Source of the DNA: Jiella marina
GTDB taxonomy: Bacteria; Pseudomonadota; Alphaproteobacteria; Rhizobiales; Rhizobiaceae
NCBI RefSeq assembly: GCF_024359545.1
Contig: NZ_JAKQZG010000001.1
Location: 496,001 to 560,000, forward strand
DNA: 64,000 nucleotides
Reading direction: 5' to 3'
The notes under the pieces: generated by a model
What the model was told of the DNA's origin: nothing
Databases searched by the model: none
What the model saw: only the letters and a program-made list of their open reading frames with translations
Shown: one piece after another, positions 41,671 to 53,160 of the stretch
How the letters are laid out: the number at the start of each line of letters is the position of its first letter
Position numbering within the stretch: position 1 is the stretch's first letter
Program-made: the position numbers and the translations under genes

Positions 41671-42333
41671 ATGAAGAAGCTTGCCCTCGTTCTTAGCCTG
41701 ACGGTTGCTTTCGCCGGCTGCACGACGGATCCCTATACCGGTCAATCAAAGATCTCCAACACGTTGGGCGGCGCCGGAATCGGCGCTGGCGTCGGCGCGC
41801 TGGGCGGCTACGTGATCGGCCGCGCGACCGGCGCAGACGCCGGGACGGCGGCGGCGATCGGCGCCGGCGTCGGAGCGCTGACCGGCGGCGGTATCGGCCT
41901 TTACATGGACAATCAGGAGGCCAAGCTTCGTGCCCAGCTTCAGGGTACCGGTGTCTCGGTCACCCGCGTCGGCGACCGCATCATCCTCAACATGCCGTCG
42001 AACATCACCTTCCCGACCGACCAGTCCTCGATTCTGCCGGCCTTCTACCCGACGCTGAATTCGGTGGCGCTGGTTCTCAGAGAGTTCGACCGCTCGATCG
42101 TCGACGTCTACGGTCATACGGATTCGCAGGGCTCCGACGCCTACAATCTACAGCTCTCTCAGGCGCGTGCCTCGTCGGTCAGCCAGTATCTGGCGAGCCA
42201 GGGCGTCGATTATCGTCGCCTCAATACGCAGGGCTTCGGCGAAAGCAGGCCTGTCGCCTCCAACGCGACCGAGTCCGGACGCGCGCAGAACCGGCGCGTC
42301 GAGATCTCGATTTCGCCTCTGACCTCCGGCTGA
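41671..42333 (+). CDS. OmpA-family lipoprotein (YiaD/Pal-like)
   Basis: A 220-residue outer-membrane lipoprotein. A lipoprotein signal ends with the lipobox FAG-C17. It is followed by a glycine-zipper segment (GGAGIGAGVGALGGYVIGR and AAIGAGVGALTGGGIGLYM, ~33-85) that probably inserts in or packs against the membrane. The C-terminal OmpA peptidoglycan-binding domain (ILNMPSNITFPTDQSSILPA, VDVYGHTDSQGSDAYNLQLS, RASSVSQYLASQGVDYRRL, AQNRRVEI) completes it. This is the YiaD-type architecture that anchors the outer membrane to the cell wall. ATG 41671 is fixed by the signal peptide. A hairpin follows. Confidence 0.93.
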   Translation: MKKLALVLSLTVAFAGCTTDPYTGQSKISNTLGGAGIGAGVGALGGYVIGRATGADAGTAAAIGAGVGALTGGGIGLYMDNQEAKLRAQLQGTGVSVTRVGDRIILNMPSNITFPTDQSSILPAFYPTLNSVALVLREFDRSIVDVYGHTDSQGSDAYNLQLSQARASSVSQYLASQGVDYRRLNTQGFGESRPVASNATESGRAQNRRVEISISPLTSG

Positions 42334-42361
42334 TCCGTCCTTGCGGCATTTCCTTGTGGAA

Positions 42362-42386
42362 GGCCGGGCATGGCAAGTGCCCGGCC
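42362..42386 (+). terminator. Hairpin after the OmpA-family gene
   Basis: GGCCGGGCA / TGCCCGGCC, a perfect 9-bp stem with a 7-base loop, 28 bases after the stop; no T-run. Confidence 0.55.
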
Positions 42387-42445
42387 GGGAACGAATGTCA
42401 GGCCAGAACATTGCCAGAACAATGATCCGACAATGGAGATTGTTG

Positions 42446-42673
42446 ATGGACAACTCGGACCCGAAGACCGACACTGACTCCAACACCGAAAAGGACCCGT
42501 CCCAATGGGCGACCGGCGGCGAGCCGATGACCGGCGCGCAGGCCTCTTATCTGAAGACGCTGTGCGAAGAGACGGGCCATCCCTATGACGAGACGCTGAC
42601 GAAGGCGGACGCCTCGCAGCTGATCGACCTGCTTCAGGAAGAGAGCAGCCGTCTCAACAAGAAGGCCGGCTGA
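42446..42673 (+). CDS. DUF3072 protein
   Basis: A 75-residue acidic protein matching the DUF3072 pattern: a disordered Asp/Thr-rich start, then DPSQWATGGEPMTGAQASYL, KTLCEETGHPYDETLTKADA and SQLIDLLQE. The second half is a short helical bundle like SAP/DUF3072 domains. Function unknown. ATG 42446 follows a GGAGATTG ribosome-binding site. A terminator follows 23 bases after the stop. Confidence 0.82.
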   Translation: MDNSDPKTDTDSNTEKDPSQWATGGEPMTGAQASYLKTLCEETGHPYDETLTKADASQLIDLLQEESSRLNKKAG

Positions 42674-42696
42674 GCCGGCCCAAAGAATTTCCATCG

Positions 42697-42734
42697 AAAG
42701 CCCGTTCGTCGTTCGGCAAGCGGGCTTTTGTTTT
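42697..42734 (+). terminator. Rho-independent terminator of the DUF3072 gene
   Basis: AAAGCCCG / CGGGCTTT with a 16-base loop followed by TGTTTT; it separates this gene from the convergent cbb operon. Confidence 0.8.
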
Positions 42735-42743
42735 GCGTCCGTT

Positions 42744-43430
42744 TCAGGCGGCTCTTGCCTTGGCGCCCTCGGCTGCGGCACGGATCGCGGCGATGTTGGT
42801 GCGATAGTGCTCCGGCGTCCCACCCTTGAAGACGGCCGAACCGGCCACAAGCGCATTGGCTCCGGCCGCAAAGACCCGCGGCGCCGTGTCCGGCGTCACG
42901 CCGCCATCCACCTCGATATCGATCGGCCGGTCGCCGACCATCTGCTTCACCCGCCTGATCTTTTCCAGAACCGCCGGGATAAAGGCCTGCCCGCCGAAAC
43001 CGGGATTGACCGTCATCAACAGGATCAGATCGAGCCGGTCCAGGACATATTCGATGACGCTCTCCGGCGTCGACGGGTTGAGGGACACACCGGCCTTCTT
43101 GCCCATGGCCTTGATCGCCTGGAGCGAGCGGTCGAGATGGCTCGTTGCCTCGGCATGCACGGTGATGAGGTCCGCACCTGCCTCGGCGAAGGCTTCGAGG
43201 TAAGGATCGCAGGGCTCGATCATCAGATGGCAGTCGAAAACCTTCGCCGAGGCGCCGCGGATCGCCTTTACCACCGGCGGGCCAAAGGTGATGTTTGGCA
43301 CGAAATGGCCGTCCATCACGTCGAGATGGATCCAGTCCGCTCCGGCCGCGTCGACGGCCGCCACTTCGTCGCCGAGGCGGGCGAAATCCGCCGACAGGAT
43401 CGACGGCGCGATCACCAGGTCTCTTGTCAT
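42744..43430 (-). CDS. rpe: Ribulose-phosphate 3-epimerase
   Basis: A 228-residue TIM-barrel enzyme interconverting ribulose 5-phosphate and xylulose 5-phosphate, needed to regenerate the CO2 acceptor in the Calvin cycle. Signatures are [39 protein letters not shown] (metal site and catalytic Asp), [28 protein letters not shown] and [11 protein letters not shown]. Being the last gene of the cbb operon (cbbE), its ATG overlaps the cbbX stop by 4 bases, so translation is coupled. Confidence 0.96.
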   Translation of the reverse strand: MTRDLVIAPSILSADFARLGDEVAAVDAAGADWIHLDVMDGHFVPNITFGPPVVKAIRGASAKVFDCHLMIEPCDPYLEAFAEAGADLITVHAEATSHLDRSLQAIKAMGKKAGVSLNPSTPESVIEYVLDRLDLILLMTVNPGFGGQAFIPAVLEKIRRVKQMVGDRPIDIEVDGGVTPDTAPRVFAAGANALVAGSAVFKGGTPEHYRTNIAAIRAAAEGAKARAA

Positions 43431-44461
43431 CGTTCAGTCTCCTCGTCCCGCTCGGGATGGACATATTCCGCGTTCAGGCCCGGCTTCTGGCGGAAGACGC
43501 GGCTCGCGGCAATGTCTTCGGCCGCGATTTCCGACAGTTTTTCGGCATCCAGCGGTCCGGTGTCGCCTTCGAAGAGGCGGTTGGCCTGACGCAGGCGCGC
43601 CCGATCGAGCGCGTTGCGGATCGAGCGGGCATTGGCGAAATGCGGCTGCTGGCGGCGGTGTTCGATATAGCTCGCAAGCGTCGCCTTCGCCTCCTCCGTC
43701 AGGTGGTAGTTCTGCCGCTCGAGCATGCCGATCGCGATGTGCAGGAGTTCGTTGTCCGAATAGTCGGGAAAGTCGATGTGGTGGGCAATGCGGGAGCGGA
43801 ATCCGGGATTGGATTCGAAGAACCTGTCCATGCGGTCGGCATAGCCGGCGAGGATGACGACCAGATCGTCGCGCTGGTTTTCCATCACCTGCAGCAGGAT
43901 CTCTATCGCCTCCTGGCCATAGTCGCGCTCGTTCTCCGGCCGGTAGAGGTAGTAGGCCTCGTCGATGAACAGGACGCCGCCCATGGCCTTTTTCAGGATC
44001 TCCTTCGTCTTGGGCGCGGTGTGGCCGATATATTGGCCGACGAGATCGTCCCGCGTCACCGAGACGAGATGGCCTTTCCGGATGTAACCGAGCCGGTGGA
44101 GGAGGTTCGCCATCTTCAGCGCGACAGTCGTCTTGCCGGTGCCCGGATTGCCGGTGAAGCTCATGTGCAGCGTCGGCGTCTCGTGGGCGAGGCCGAGGCG
44201 ACGGCGAGCGCGCTCGACTAGAAGCAGCGCCGCCGTCTCGCGAATTCGCTTCTTGACGGGCGCCAGACCGATCAGTTCGCGATCGAGCTCTTCGAGGACG
44301 TCCCTGACGCCCGCTTTCTCGTATTCGCGCTTGAGGTCAACGGTGGTGGGGGTGTCGGCCTCGTCGGCGGTCTCGACCACGGCTGGTTTCTCCGTCGCCG
44401 GCTCCGAGTCGGAGCCCCTACCCTCCTTGGACTGCTTGTTCAACTGGTCGAGGTAACTCAT
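43427..44461 (-). CDS. cbbX: CbbX, red-type RuBisCO activase (AAA+ ATPase)
   Basis: A 344-residue AAA+ protein that remodels red-type form I RuBisCO to release inhibitory sugar phosphates. The N-terminal ~45 residues are a charged linker. The ATPase core has Walker [17 protein letters not shown], the pore-loop region [19 protein letters not shown], Walker [14 protein letters not shown], sensor 1 [16 protein letters not shown], the arginine-finger region [17 protein letters not shown] and sensor 2 [15 protein letters not shown]. It lies downstream of cbbS, separated by 244 bases holding an inverted repeat. The pairing with red-type cbbLS is the expected one. Confidence 0.96.
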   Translation of the reverse strand: MSYLDQLNKQSKEGRGSDSEPATEKPAVVETADEADTPTTVDLKREYEKAGVRDVLEELDRELIGLAPVKKRIRETAALLLVERARRRLGLAHETPTLHMSFTGNPGTGKTTVALKMANLLHRLGYIRKGHLVSVTRDDLVGQYIGHTAPKTKEILKKAMGGVLFIDEAYYLYRPENERDYGQEAIEILLQVMENQRDDLVVILAGYADRMDRFFESNPGFRSRIAHHIDFPDYSDNELLHIAIGMLERQNYHLTEEAKATLASYIEHRRQQPHFANARSIRNALDRARLRQANRLFEGDTGPLDAEKLSEIAAEDIAASRVFRQKPGLNAEYVHPERDEETER

Positions 44462-44511
44462 TGAGACCCTTCCCTTTTGAGGCTATGCAGGACCTGCCGC
44501 AATGACCTCGA

Positions 44512-44691
44512 CTTCGTCATCCTCGACCCGAAGGGTCGGGGATCCATGCCTCAGCGGCGACGCGGCCAAGCCGATGCAAATCCTGGCGAAGTTCCGCCAT
44601 CCTCGCCGCCCTGCCGCAGCTCTTTCCTGCTTCGAAGAATGACGGAAATGCCGAGGCATGGATCCCCGTGCTTCGCACGAGGATGACGAAG
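44512..44691. repeat. Large inverted repeat between cbbS and cbbX
   Basis: The left arm (CTTCGTCATCCTCG at 44512-44525 and CGGGGATCCATGCCTC at 44537-44552) is the reverse complement of the right arm (GAGGCATGGATCCCCG at 44653-44668 and CGAGGATGACGAAG at 44678-44691), with a 100-base centre. Sequences of the form TCGTCATCC...GGGGATCCATGCC are known as dispersed intergenic palindromic repeats in Hyphomicrobiales genomes. It could fold into a large hairpin in the operon mRNA. Confidence 0.8.
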
Positions 44692-44705
44692 CGTGCGTGA
44701 AGTGC

Positions 44706-45128
44706 TCACACCCCGTAGCGCTCGCCCTCCGGCTTGGCGTCGGCATAGGGCTCCGTCGTGTAGCGCATGTTGCGACCGTGGCCTTCCTGGCGGCGCAGGC
44801 GGAAGCCGGGCTCGTCCTTCGGCCGGTTGACCAGGAACGACAGCTTCACCGATTCCCACCCATGGCTGGAATCGAAGGCCGACATGCGGATGTAGCGGTC
44901 GCCGAAGGCCTTCCGGCAGCTTTGAAGCTCCATCATGACGCCGGCGGCGTCCTCGATGTCGAACATCGGGTGGCCCCACATGTCCCAATAGGTATTTCGG
45001 GGATGCGGGTCGTCGGTGTATTCGAGATTCACCGCCCAGCCATTGTCGAGGCAGTATTGCACCTGCTTGGTGATCTGTTCGTCGGTCAGATCGGGCAGGA
45101 AGGAAAACGTGCCCTGGGTAACGCGCAT
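44706..45128 (-). CDS. cbbS: RuBisCO small subunit, red-type form I
   Basis: A 140-residue small subunit, the length typical of the red type (longer C-terminus than green type). It begins MRVTQGTFSFLPDLTDEQIT, then VQYCLDNGWAVNLEYTDDPH, RNTYWDMWGHPMFDIEDAAG and a C-terminal extension RRQEGHGRNMRYTTEPYADA that forms the extra beta hairpin in red-type enzymes. It follows cbbL by 36 bases and assembles as L8S8. Confidence 0.97.
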   Translation of the reverse strand: MRVTQGTFSFLPDLTDEQITKQVQYCLDNGWAVNLEYTDDPHPRNTYWDMWGHPMFDIEDAAGVMMELQSCRKAFGDRYIRMSAFDSSHGWESVKLSFLVNRPKDEPGFRLRRQEGHGRNMRYTTEPYADAKPEGERYGV

Positions 45129-45164
45129 GGTTCTCTTCTCCTTGAAAACAAAGTCATAATTCGA

Positions 45165-46742
<1,578 letters not shown>

Positions 46743-46790
46743 TCAATCGTTCCCGCCCCTCGCGTCAGCCGGGACGGACTTCCTCACCCC

Positions 46791-47876
46791 TCAGGCGGCG
46801 ACGGCCGCATCGGGCTCGATGCGGGGTTCGAGTTCGCCCGAGGCATAGCGGGCGGCCATCCTGTCGAGTGGCATCGGCCTGATCTTCGCGGCCTGGCCGG
46901 CGCAGCCGAACTGCTCGTAGCGTTCGAGGCAGAGCTTCTTCAAAGCGTCCATGGCCGGGGCAAGGAACTTGCGGGGATCGAACTCCTCCGGCTTTTCCAT
47001 CGCCACCTTCCGGAACTGACCGGTCATCGCCATGCGGCAGTCAGTGTCGATATTGACCTTGCGCACGCCATGCCTGATGCCGCGCACGATCTCCTCGACC
47101 GGTACGCCATAGGTCTGGCGCATCTTGCCGCCATAGCGATTGATGATCTCCTGAAGCTCTTCGGGCACCGACGAAGAGCCGTGCATCACGAGATGGGTGT
47201 TCGGCAGCTTGGCGTGAATTTCCTCGATCACATGCATGGCGAGGATGTCACCGTCGGGCTTGCGGGTGAATTTGTAGGCGCCATGGGACGTGCCCATGGC
47301 GATCGCCAGCGCATCGACCTTCGTGCGGCGAACGAAATCGACGGCCTGGTCGGGATCGGTCAGGAGCTTGTCGTGGTCGAGCTTGCCCTCGAAGCCGACA
47401 CCGTCCTCCTTCTCACCCTCGCCCGTCTCCAGCGACCCCAAGACGCCGAGTTCGCCTTCCACCGAGGCGCCGACCCAATGGGCCATGCGGGTGACCCGCT
47501 CGGTGATCGCGACATTGTATTCGTAGGAGGCCGGCGTCTTCATGTCGGCTTCGAGCGAGCCGTCCATCATCACCGAGGTGAAGCCGTGGCGGATCGCGGT
47601 CAGGCAGGTCTGCTCGTTGTTGCCGTGATCCTGATGAATGCAGACGGGGATCTGGGGAAACATCTCCACCAGCGCGTCCATCATCTTTTCCAGCATCACG
47701 TCCTTGGCGTAGGAGCGCGCGCCGCGGGAGGCCTGCATGATCACCGGGGCAGAGCTCTCGGCCGCCGCCTCCATGATCGCGAGGCCCTGCTCCATATTGT
47801 TGATGTTGAACGCCGGCACGCCGTAGCCCTGTTCGGCAGCGTGATCGAGCAATTGTCTCAGCGTGATCTTGGCCAT
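46791..47876 (-). CDS. cbbA: Class II fructose-bisphosphate aldolase
   Basis: A 361-residue zinc-dependent aldolase (Calvin-cycle subtype) that forms fructose 1,6-bisphosphate and sedoheptulose 1,7-bisphosphate. It shows [31 protein letters not shown], the zinc-site region [42 protein letters not shown] and [20 protein letters not shown], and [18 protein letters not shown] 168-base gap precedes cbbL and contains a small CGCCGCG/CGCGGCG hairpin that may adjust the ratio of cbbL to upstream messages. Confidence 0.96.
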   Translation of the reverse strand: MAKITLRQLLDHAAEQGYGVPAFNINNMEQGLAIMEAAAESSAPVIMQASRGARSYAKDVMLEKMMDALVEMFPQIPVCIHQDHGNNEQTCLTAIRHGFTSVMMDGSLEADMKTPASYEYNVAITERVTRMAHWVGASVEGELGVLGSLETGEGEKEDGVGFEGKLDHDKLLTDPDQAVDFVRRTKVDALAIAMGTSHGAYKFTRKPDGDILAMHVIEEIHAKLPNTHLVMHGSSSVPEELQEIINRYGGKMRQTYGVPVEEIVRGIRHGVRKVNIDTDCRMAMTGQFRKVAMEKPEEFDPRKFLAPAMDALKKLCLERYEQFGCAGQAAKIRPMPLDRMAARYASGELEPRIEPDAAVAA

Positions 47877-48023
47877 GGCGACGCGACCTCCTTTTTCGCG
47901 CACACTTCTCCCGTGCGCGGGAAAGAGCTTCCCCGCGCCTGTCATTTCCTCATCTGTCTTTCGAGGCCGCTTCCGTTCCGTCGGGCCGGCCTCTTCAGCC
48001 GGCCCTTCCGATCCGGCCTTTGA

Positions 48024-50033
48024 TCAGCGCTTCAGCATTGCGTCCGCAGCGTCGACGACCGCCTCGGCCGTGATGCCGAAATGCTTGTAGACCTCCGGTC
48101 CCGGTGCCGAGGCGCCGAAACTGTTCATGCCGATGAAATGTCCGTCCTCGCCGAGCCAGCGGTCCCAGCCGAGACGTGCCGCCGCCTCGATGGCGATACG
48201 CGGCGCGGTGCCGAGCACGTGCTTGCGATAGCTGGCGTCCTGCTCCTCGAAGAGTTCCCAGCAGGGCATCGAGACCACAGCGACCTTCAGACCTTTCTCT
48301 TCAAGCTTCTTGGCGGCTTCGAGGGCGATGGAAACCTCGGTTCCCGTCGACAGAATGGTGAAGTCCCGCGTGCCGTCCGCATCCTTGAGAACGTAGGCGC
48401 CCTTGCGGGTCATGTTCTCGGAGACCGAGCCGGAACGAACCGTCGGCACACCCTGGCGTGACAGGGCCATCACCGAAGGTCGCTTGTTCTCGCCAAGCGC
48501 GATTTCCCAGGCTTCGTTGGTTTCCACGGCATCGGCTGGCCGAAACAGGAGCGTGTTCGGCGTCGCGCGGTGGATCGCCAGATGCTCGACCGGCTGATGG
48601 GTCGGGCCGTCCTCGCCGAGACCGATGGAATCATGGGTCATGACATAGACCACCCGGATCCCCATCAGCGCCGACAGGCGGATCGCACCACGCGCATAGT
48701 CGGTGAAGCACATGAAGGTACCGCCATAGGGCACAAAACCCCCATGGAGCGCGATGCCGTTCATCACCGCCGCCATGCCGTGCTCGCGCACGCCGTAACG
48801 GACATAGCGTCCAGCATAGTCGCCCGGCTTGATGTCCTCGAGACCCTTGGTCTTGGTATTGTTCGACGGGGTGAGATCGGCCGAACCACCGATGGTCAGA
48901 TCCGTCGCCGCATTGATTACTTCCAGAGCCATTTCGGACGCCTTGCGGGTGGCGACACTCGGCTTGTCGGTCACGATGTCGGCTCTCGCCTTGGCCATCA
49001 GCTCGGCGAGGTTCTCCGGCAGGGTCGTGGCATATTGCGCTTCGAATGCTGAGCGGTTCGGTGCAGCGTCGCGCTTCTTTTCCCACGCTTCGCGGGCTTC
49101 CCGGCCCTTCTTGGCCGCCTCGTGCCAGGCCTTGGTAATCGGCTCCGGGACGACGAAGGCTTCCGACGTCCAGCCGATGTTCTTGCGGGTCGCGGCGACT
49201 TCGTCCTTGCCGAGCGCGTTGCCGTGCACCTTGTCGGTGCCCTGCAGGTTCGGCGCGCCATAGCCGATGATCGTCCGGCAGGCGATGAAAGCCGGCTTGT
49301 CGCTGCGACGCGCCTCCGCGATGACCTTTTCGATCGCTTCCGGATCATGTCCGTCGACGGACCATGTGTTCCAGCCATGGGCGGCGAATCGCTCGCGCTG
49401 GTCGATCGAGGTGGAAAGACTGGTGTCGCCATCGATCGAGATGTGATTGTCGTCGAAGAAATAGATCAGCTTGTTGAGCTTGAGGTGCCCCGCAAGGTCG
49501 ATCGCCTCGTGCGAGATGCCCTCCATCAGGCAGCCATCGCCGCAGAAGACGTAAGTGTAGTGGTCGACGAGGTCGTCGCCGAAGCGGCTGGCGAGCATGC
49601 GTTCGGCAAGCGCCATGCCGACCGACATGGTGATGCCCTGGCCGAGCGGACCCGTCGTCGATTCGATACCGGCCGCGTGACCATATTCGGGATGGCCGGC
49701 CGTCCGGCTACCGAGCTGGCGGAAGTTTTCGATCTCCTCGATCGACATCTCCGGAAAGCCGAGGAGATGCATGACCGAATAAAGCAGCATCGAGCCGTGG
49801 CCGTTCGACAGGATGAAGCGGTCTCTGTTCGGCCATTCGGGCTGGGAGGAGTCGACCCGCAGGAATTTCGAGAACAGGACCGCGGCCACGTCCGCCATGC
49901 CCATCGGCATGCCGGGGTGGCCGGAATTGGCCTTTTGCACGGCGTCCATCGAAAGGGCGCGGATAGCGTTTGCCATGTCGCGGGTCGTGACGCCTGCCAG
50001 CTCTTCGGGCGATTGGTCGGCAGTTTGGGACAT
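48024..50033 (-). CDS. cbbT: Transketolase
   Basis: A 669-residue thiamine-diphosphate enzyme that exchanges two-carbon units among sugar phosphates. Signatures are [20 protein letters not shown], the TPP motif [20 protein letters not shown]...[15 protein letters not shown], the pyrimidine-binding half ([20 protein letters not shown]), [20 protein letters not shown] and a C-terminal domain ending [19 protein letters not shown]. The start at 50033 has an AAGGAA ribosome-binding site; ATG 50057 is an upstream alternative. It follows prk by 29 bases in the cbb operon. Confidence 0.97.
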   Translation of the reverse strand: MSQTADQSPEELAGVTTRDMANAIRALSMDAVQKANSGHPGMPMGMADVAAVLFSKFLRVDSSQPEWPNRDRFILSNGHGSMLLYSVMHLLGFPEMSIEEIENFRQLGSRTAGHPEYGHAAGIESTTGPLGQGITMSVGMALAERMLASRFGDDLVDHYTYVFCGDGCLMEGISHEAIDLAGHLKLNKLIYFFDDNHISIDGDTSLSTSIDQRERFAAHGWNTWSVDGHDPEAIEKVIAEARRSDKPAFIACRTIIGYGAPNLQGTDKVHGNALGKDEVAATRKNIGWTSEAFVVPEPITKAWHEAAKKGREAREAWEKKRDAAPNRSAFEAQYATTLPENLAELMAKARADIVTDKPSVATRKASEMALEVINAATDLTIGGSADLTPSNNTKTKGLEDIKPGDYAGRYVRYGVREHGMAAVMNGIALHGGFVPYGGTFMCFTDYARGAIRLSALMGIRVVYVMTHDSIGLGEDGPTHQPVEHLAIHRATPNTLLFRPADAVETNEAWEIALGENKRPSVMALSRQGVPTVRSGSVSENMTRKGAYVLKDADGTRDFTILSTGTEVSIALEAAKKLEEKGLKVAVVSMPCWELFEEQDASYRKHVLGTAPRIAIEAAARLGWDRWLGEDGHFIGMNSFGASAPGPEVYKHFGITAEAVVDAADAMLKR

Positions 50034-50062
50034 CGTGTCTTCCTTGGAATCTGTCATTGAGC

Positions 50063-50938
50063 TCAGGACGCGCGGCGTTTCCGTTCCATCAGCTGGAGAA
50101 TCAGCGGCGTCAGAATGAGCTGCATTGCGATATCGAGTTTGTTGCCCGGTGCAACGATCGAATTGGCCCGCGACATGAAACTGCCGTGGATCATCGACAG
50201 CAGATAGGGGAAATCGATCCCACGGGGATTGGCAAAGCGGATCACGATCATCGATTCGTCCGCCGTCGGGATCCAGCGGGCGATGAAGGGGTCGGACGTA
50301 TCGACCACCGGGACGCGCTGGAAGTTGATGTCGGTACGGGCAAACTGCGGACAGATGTATTTCACATAGTCCGGCATGCGCCTGAGGATCGTGTCCATCA
50401 CGGCCTCGGTCGAATAGCCCCTCGTCTTCTTGTCCCGATGGATCTTCTGGATCCATTCGAGGTTGATCACCGGCACGACGCCGATCTTGAGATCAGCCAG
50501 CGGCGCAAGGTCGACCGTATCGGTCTTCACGCAGCCATGCAGGCCTTCGTAGAACAGAAGATCGCTGTCGTCCTGCAGCGGAGCCCATTCGGAGAAGGTG
50601 CCCGGGTCGGCGCCATAGAGGCGCGCCTCCTCCTCGTCGTGAATGTAGTGCCGCGTTTCGCCGCGACCCTTGCGGCCATAGTCCTGAAAGACCTCCTGAA
50701 GCTTCTCCAGAACATTGGCTTCCGGGCTGAAATGGGAGAAGTCGCGATTCCCCTTCGCTTCCTCTTCCGCCATCTTCTCCCGCATCGCCTGCCGGTCGTA
50801 GCGGTGGAAGGCGTCGCCCTCGATGAAGGCGGCATTCACATGCTCGCGGCGGAAGATCTGGTCGAATATGTTCTTGACCGAAGTGGTCCCGGCTCCGGAC
50901 GAGCCGGTGATCGCAACGATCGGATGTTTGGCAGACAT
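50063..50938 (-). CDS. cbbP: Phosphoribulokinase
   Basis: A 291-residue kinase (proteobacterial type) that makes ribulose 1,5-bisphosphate from ribulose 5-phosphate, the committed Calvin-cycle step. It has P-loop [38 protein letters not shown] with the catalytic Asp, [39 protein letters not shown] and [20 protein letters not shown]. Its presence with cbbLS shows a true CO2-fixing pathway and not a RuBisCO-like protein. Confidence 0.97.
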   Translation of the reverse strand: MSAKHPIVAITGSSGAGTTSVKNIFDQIFRREHVNAAFIEGDAFHRYDRQAMREKMAEEEAKGNRDFSHFSPEANVLEKLQEVFQDYGRKGRGETRHYIHDEEEARLYGADPGTFSEWAPLQDDSDLLFYEGLHGCVKTDTVDLAPLADLKIGVVPVINLEWIQKIHRDKKTRGYSTEAVMDTILRRMPDYVKYICPQFARTDINFQRVPVVDTSDPFIARWIPTADESMIVIRFANPRGIDFPYLLSMIHGSFMSRANSIVAPGNKLDIAMQLILTPLILQLMERKRRAS

Positions 50939-50997
50939 TGTCCTGATTCCTCCCCGACCTGGTCGCACGCTCTCCCCGAGCGACCAGGTCGACCCTA

Positions 50998-52035
50998 TCA
51001 AACGCGAAAGAGGCTGCGTTTGCCGAACAGCGGCGATTTCTCCGCGAGCGCGGACGGATCGGCAACGTAGCGCCCGACCCGCTCGACCTCCCGGGTCGAT
51101 CCGAAGACCAGCGGCGTGCGTTCGTGCAGGCCCTCCGGTACTTTTTCCAGGATCGGCGTGGTGCCGTCCGTCGCCTTGCCGCCGGCATGTTCGACGCAGA
51201 AGGCGATCGGATTGGCCTCGTAGACGAGCCTCAGACGTCCCTTGGCGTAGCCCTTCCGGTCGTCGCCGGGATAAAGAAAGACCCCCCCTCTGAGCAGAAT
51301 GCGGTAACAGTCGGCCACGAGGGAGGCGATCCAGCGCATGTTGAAGTCGCGCTCGCGCGGTCCTTCGCTGCCGGCGAGGCAGTCATCGATGTAGGCTCGG
51401 ATCTGCGGGGGCCAGTGCCGGTAGTTCGACGCATTGATTGCAAACTCCTTTGCCTTGTCGGCGATTGAAAGCGATGGACCCATCTCGACGAACCCGCCGA
51501 AGTTCGGCGAGAAGATGAAGGTCTGCGTGCCGTTCCCCACCGAAAGAACCAGCAGGAGCTGCGGCCCGTAGATGAAGAAGCCGGCCGCGAGTTGTCGGGA
51601 TCCGGGCTGGCAGAAGACCGTGCCTGGATCGGCGCGATGCTCGTCTGAGACCGGCAGAAGCGAAAAGATCGTGCCGATCGAGACATTGGTCTCGATGTTG
51701 GATGAACCGTCGAGCGGATCGATCGCGATCGCCAGCGGTGCATCGGATTTGAGCGTGACCGGTTCGTCCTGTTCCTCCGAACCGAAATAGGCGATCGGCG
51801 AGGCCTTGGCCGCTTCGAGAAACACCGTGTCAGCCAGAACGTCGAGTTCCTTCTGCGTATCGCCCCCGGCGTTCTCGGCGCCGCGAGACTGTCCCAGGGA
51901 TTCTCCGCCGGCGATGATCCGGTTGCGCACCTTCACGGCGGCGGCACACAGATTGCGCACCGTCTCGCCGACCTGCCGGCGCAGCGGATCCGCTCCACAT
52001 TCGGATCCCAGATAAGCGTCGAGTGACGAAGTCAT
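50998..52035 (-). CDS. cbbF: Fructose-1,6-bisphosphatase class I
   Basis: A 345-residue phosphatase acting on fructose 1,6-bisphosphate (and often sedoheptulose 1,7-bisphosphate). Metal-site motifs are IAYFGSEEQDEPV and LAIAIDPLDGSSNIETNVSI; substrate-binding parts are FIYGPQLLLVLSVGNGTQTF, RDFNMRWIASLVADCYRILL and GGVFLYPGDDRKGYAKGRLR, ending with CVEHAGGKATDGTTPIL. It is the first gene of the cbb operon, divergent from cbbR, with 133 bases between. Confidence 0.97.
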   Translation of the reverse strand: MTSSLDAYLGSECGADPLRRQVGETVRNLCAAAVKVRNRIIAGGESLGQSRGAENAGGDTQKELDVLADTVFLEAAKASPIAYFGSEEQDEPVTLKSDAPLAIAIDPLDGSSNIETNVSIGTIFSLLPVSDEHRADPGTVFCQPGSRQLAAGFFIYGPQLLLVLSVGNGTQTFIFSPNFGGFVEMGPSLSIADKAKEFAINASNYRHWPPQIRAYIDDCLAGSEGPRERDFNMRWIASLVADCYRILLRGGVFLYPGDDRKGYAKGRLRLVYEANPIAFCVEHAGGKATDGTTPILEKVPEGLHERTPLVFGSTREVERVGRYVADPSALAEKSPLFGKRSLFRV

Positions 52036-52106
52036 CCCATTCCTCTCCTACGAAGCGTCGGGGTTCTGCGCCCCGCTCGCCCGGATTGGGAAGAGCATGA
52101 GCGCGC

Positions 52107-52160
52107 CCGCTGGATAAGTAAAATTTATTATCTTTACGAGTGTCATAAAACAAAATAACT
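52107..52160. promoter_or_regulatory. cbb operon/cbbR divergent control region
   Basis: The gap between cbbF and cbbR is AT-rich at 52112-52160. It includes the LysR-type inverted repeat ATAA-N10-TTAT (52114-52131) and a second AT-rich box TCATAAAACAAAATAA (52142-52157). LysR-type regulators such as CbbR bind T-N11-A sites exactly here and respond to Calvin-cycle intermediates or NADPH. Confidence 0.65.
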
Positions 52161-52168
52161 ACGGAGAC

Positions 52169-53143
52169 ATGCGAACCCTCACCTTGCGCCAGTTGCGGTC
52201 CATCCAGGCGATCAGCCGACTTGGAACTATCGCGGCGGCCGCTCGCGAGGTCGGACTGACCGCGCCCGCCGTGACCTTACAGGTAAAACAGCTGGAGGAC
52301 GATGTCGGCCTGGCCCTGTTCGACCGAACCAGCGAGGGCATGCGGCTGACCGTTGCCGGAACCGCCGTTCTCGACGCCGCGAATGCGGTGGAGACAACGC
52401 TCAAGGCCCTGTCGGACGAGATCGATGCGATCAAGGGCGTGAGAAGTGGGACGATCAAGCTCGGAGTCGTTTCGACGGCGAAATATTTCGCCCCTCGTCT
52501 GATCGCGGCCTTTCTCGACGAATACCCGGACATCGAGATCAAGCTTCGTGTGGGCAATCGCCAGGACATCATCAGCGAATTGCGGGACTACAAGCTTGAT
52601 ATCGCCCTGATGGGCCGACCGCCGACGGGCTTCCCGATCGATGCGACCTTCTTCGGCGACCATCCGCTGGTGATGATCGCCGATCCCAACCATCCTCTGG
52701 CCAGAATGCGCGACATTCCGCGGCACAGGCTTCTGGAAGAGACGATCATCATCCGCGAACAAGGGTCCGGCACCCGGCTGGCGCTCGAAAGCTTCATGGC
52801 CGAACACCTCGTCGAACTGGAGTCCCAGGCGGTCGAAATGGGGTCGAACGAGACGATCAAGCAGGCCGTCATGGCGGGCCTCGGCATCGCCTTCATTTCG
52901 GCTCACACGATCGCCTTCGAAGTCGAGACGGGGCGGCTCGCAATCCTCGACGTCACCGACATGCCGATTCGCAGGAAATGGTACGCGGTCTGCCGCAAAG
53001 AGCGCATGCCGGCGCCGGCCGAAAGGGCCTTCAAATCGTTTCTCGTCGAGAAGGGTGCGAGCCACCTGCCCTTCTTCGAGCGCCTCTATCCGGCCGCGGC
53101 GGTCGGGCTGGAGCCCTCCATGAGGCCGAGCGCCCGTCCTTGA
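52169..53143 (+). CDS. cbbR: CbbR, LysR-family activator of the Calvin-cycle operon
   Basis: A 324-residue LysR regulator. The HTH is at 1-60 (LRQLRSIQAISRLGTIAAAA, VTLQVKQLEDDVGLALFDR, LTVAGTAVLDAANAVE). The effector domain shows IKLGVVSTAKYFAPRLIAAF, the CbbR-like signature LMGRPPTGFPIDATFFGDHP, HPLARMRDIPRHRLLEETII and MGSNETIKQAVMAGLGIAFI. The divergent position next to cbbF and the GRPP motif support the assignment. It probably activates the operon when sugar-phosphate or reductant levels signal autotrophic growth. Confidence 0.95.
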   Translation: MRTLTLRQLRSIQAISRLGTIAAAAREVGLTAPAVTLQVKQLEDDVGLALFDRTSEGMRLTVAGTAVLDAANAVETTLKALSDEIDAIKGVRSGTIKLGVVSTAKYFAPRLIAAFLDEYPDIEIKLRVGNRQDIISELRDYKLDIALMGRPPTGFPIDATFFGDHPLVMIADPNHPLARMRDIPRHRLLEETIIIREQGSGTRLALESFMAEHLVELESQAVEMGSNETIKQAVMAGLGIAFISAHTIAFEVETGRLAILDVTDMPIRRKWYAVCRKERMPAPAERAFKSFLVEKGASHLPFFERLYPAAAVGLEPSMRPSARP

Positions 53144-53160
53144 TGGACATCGCGGCGACT

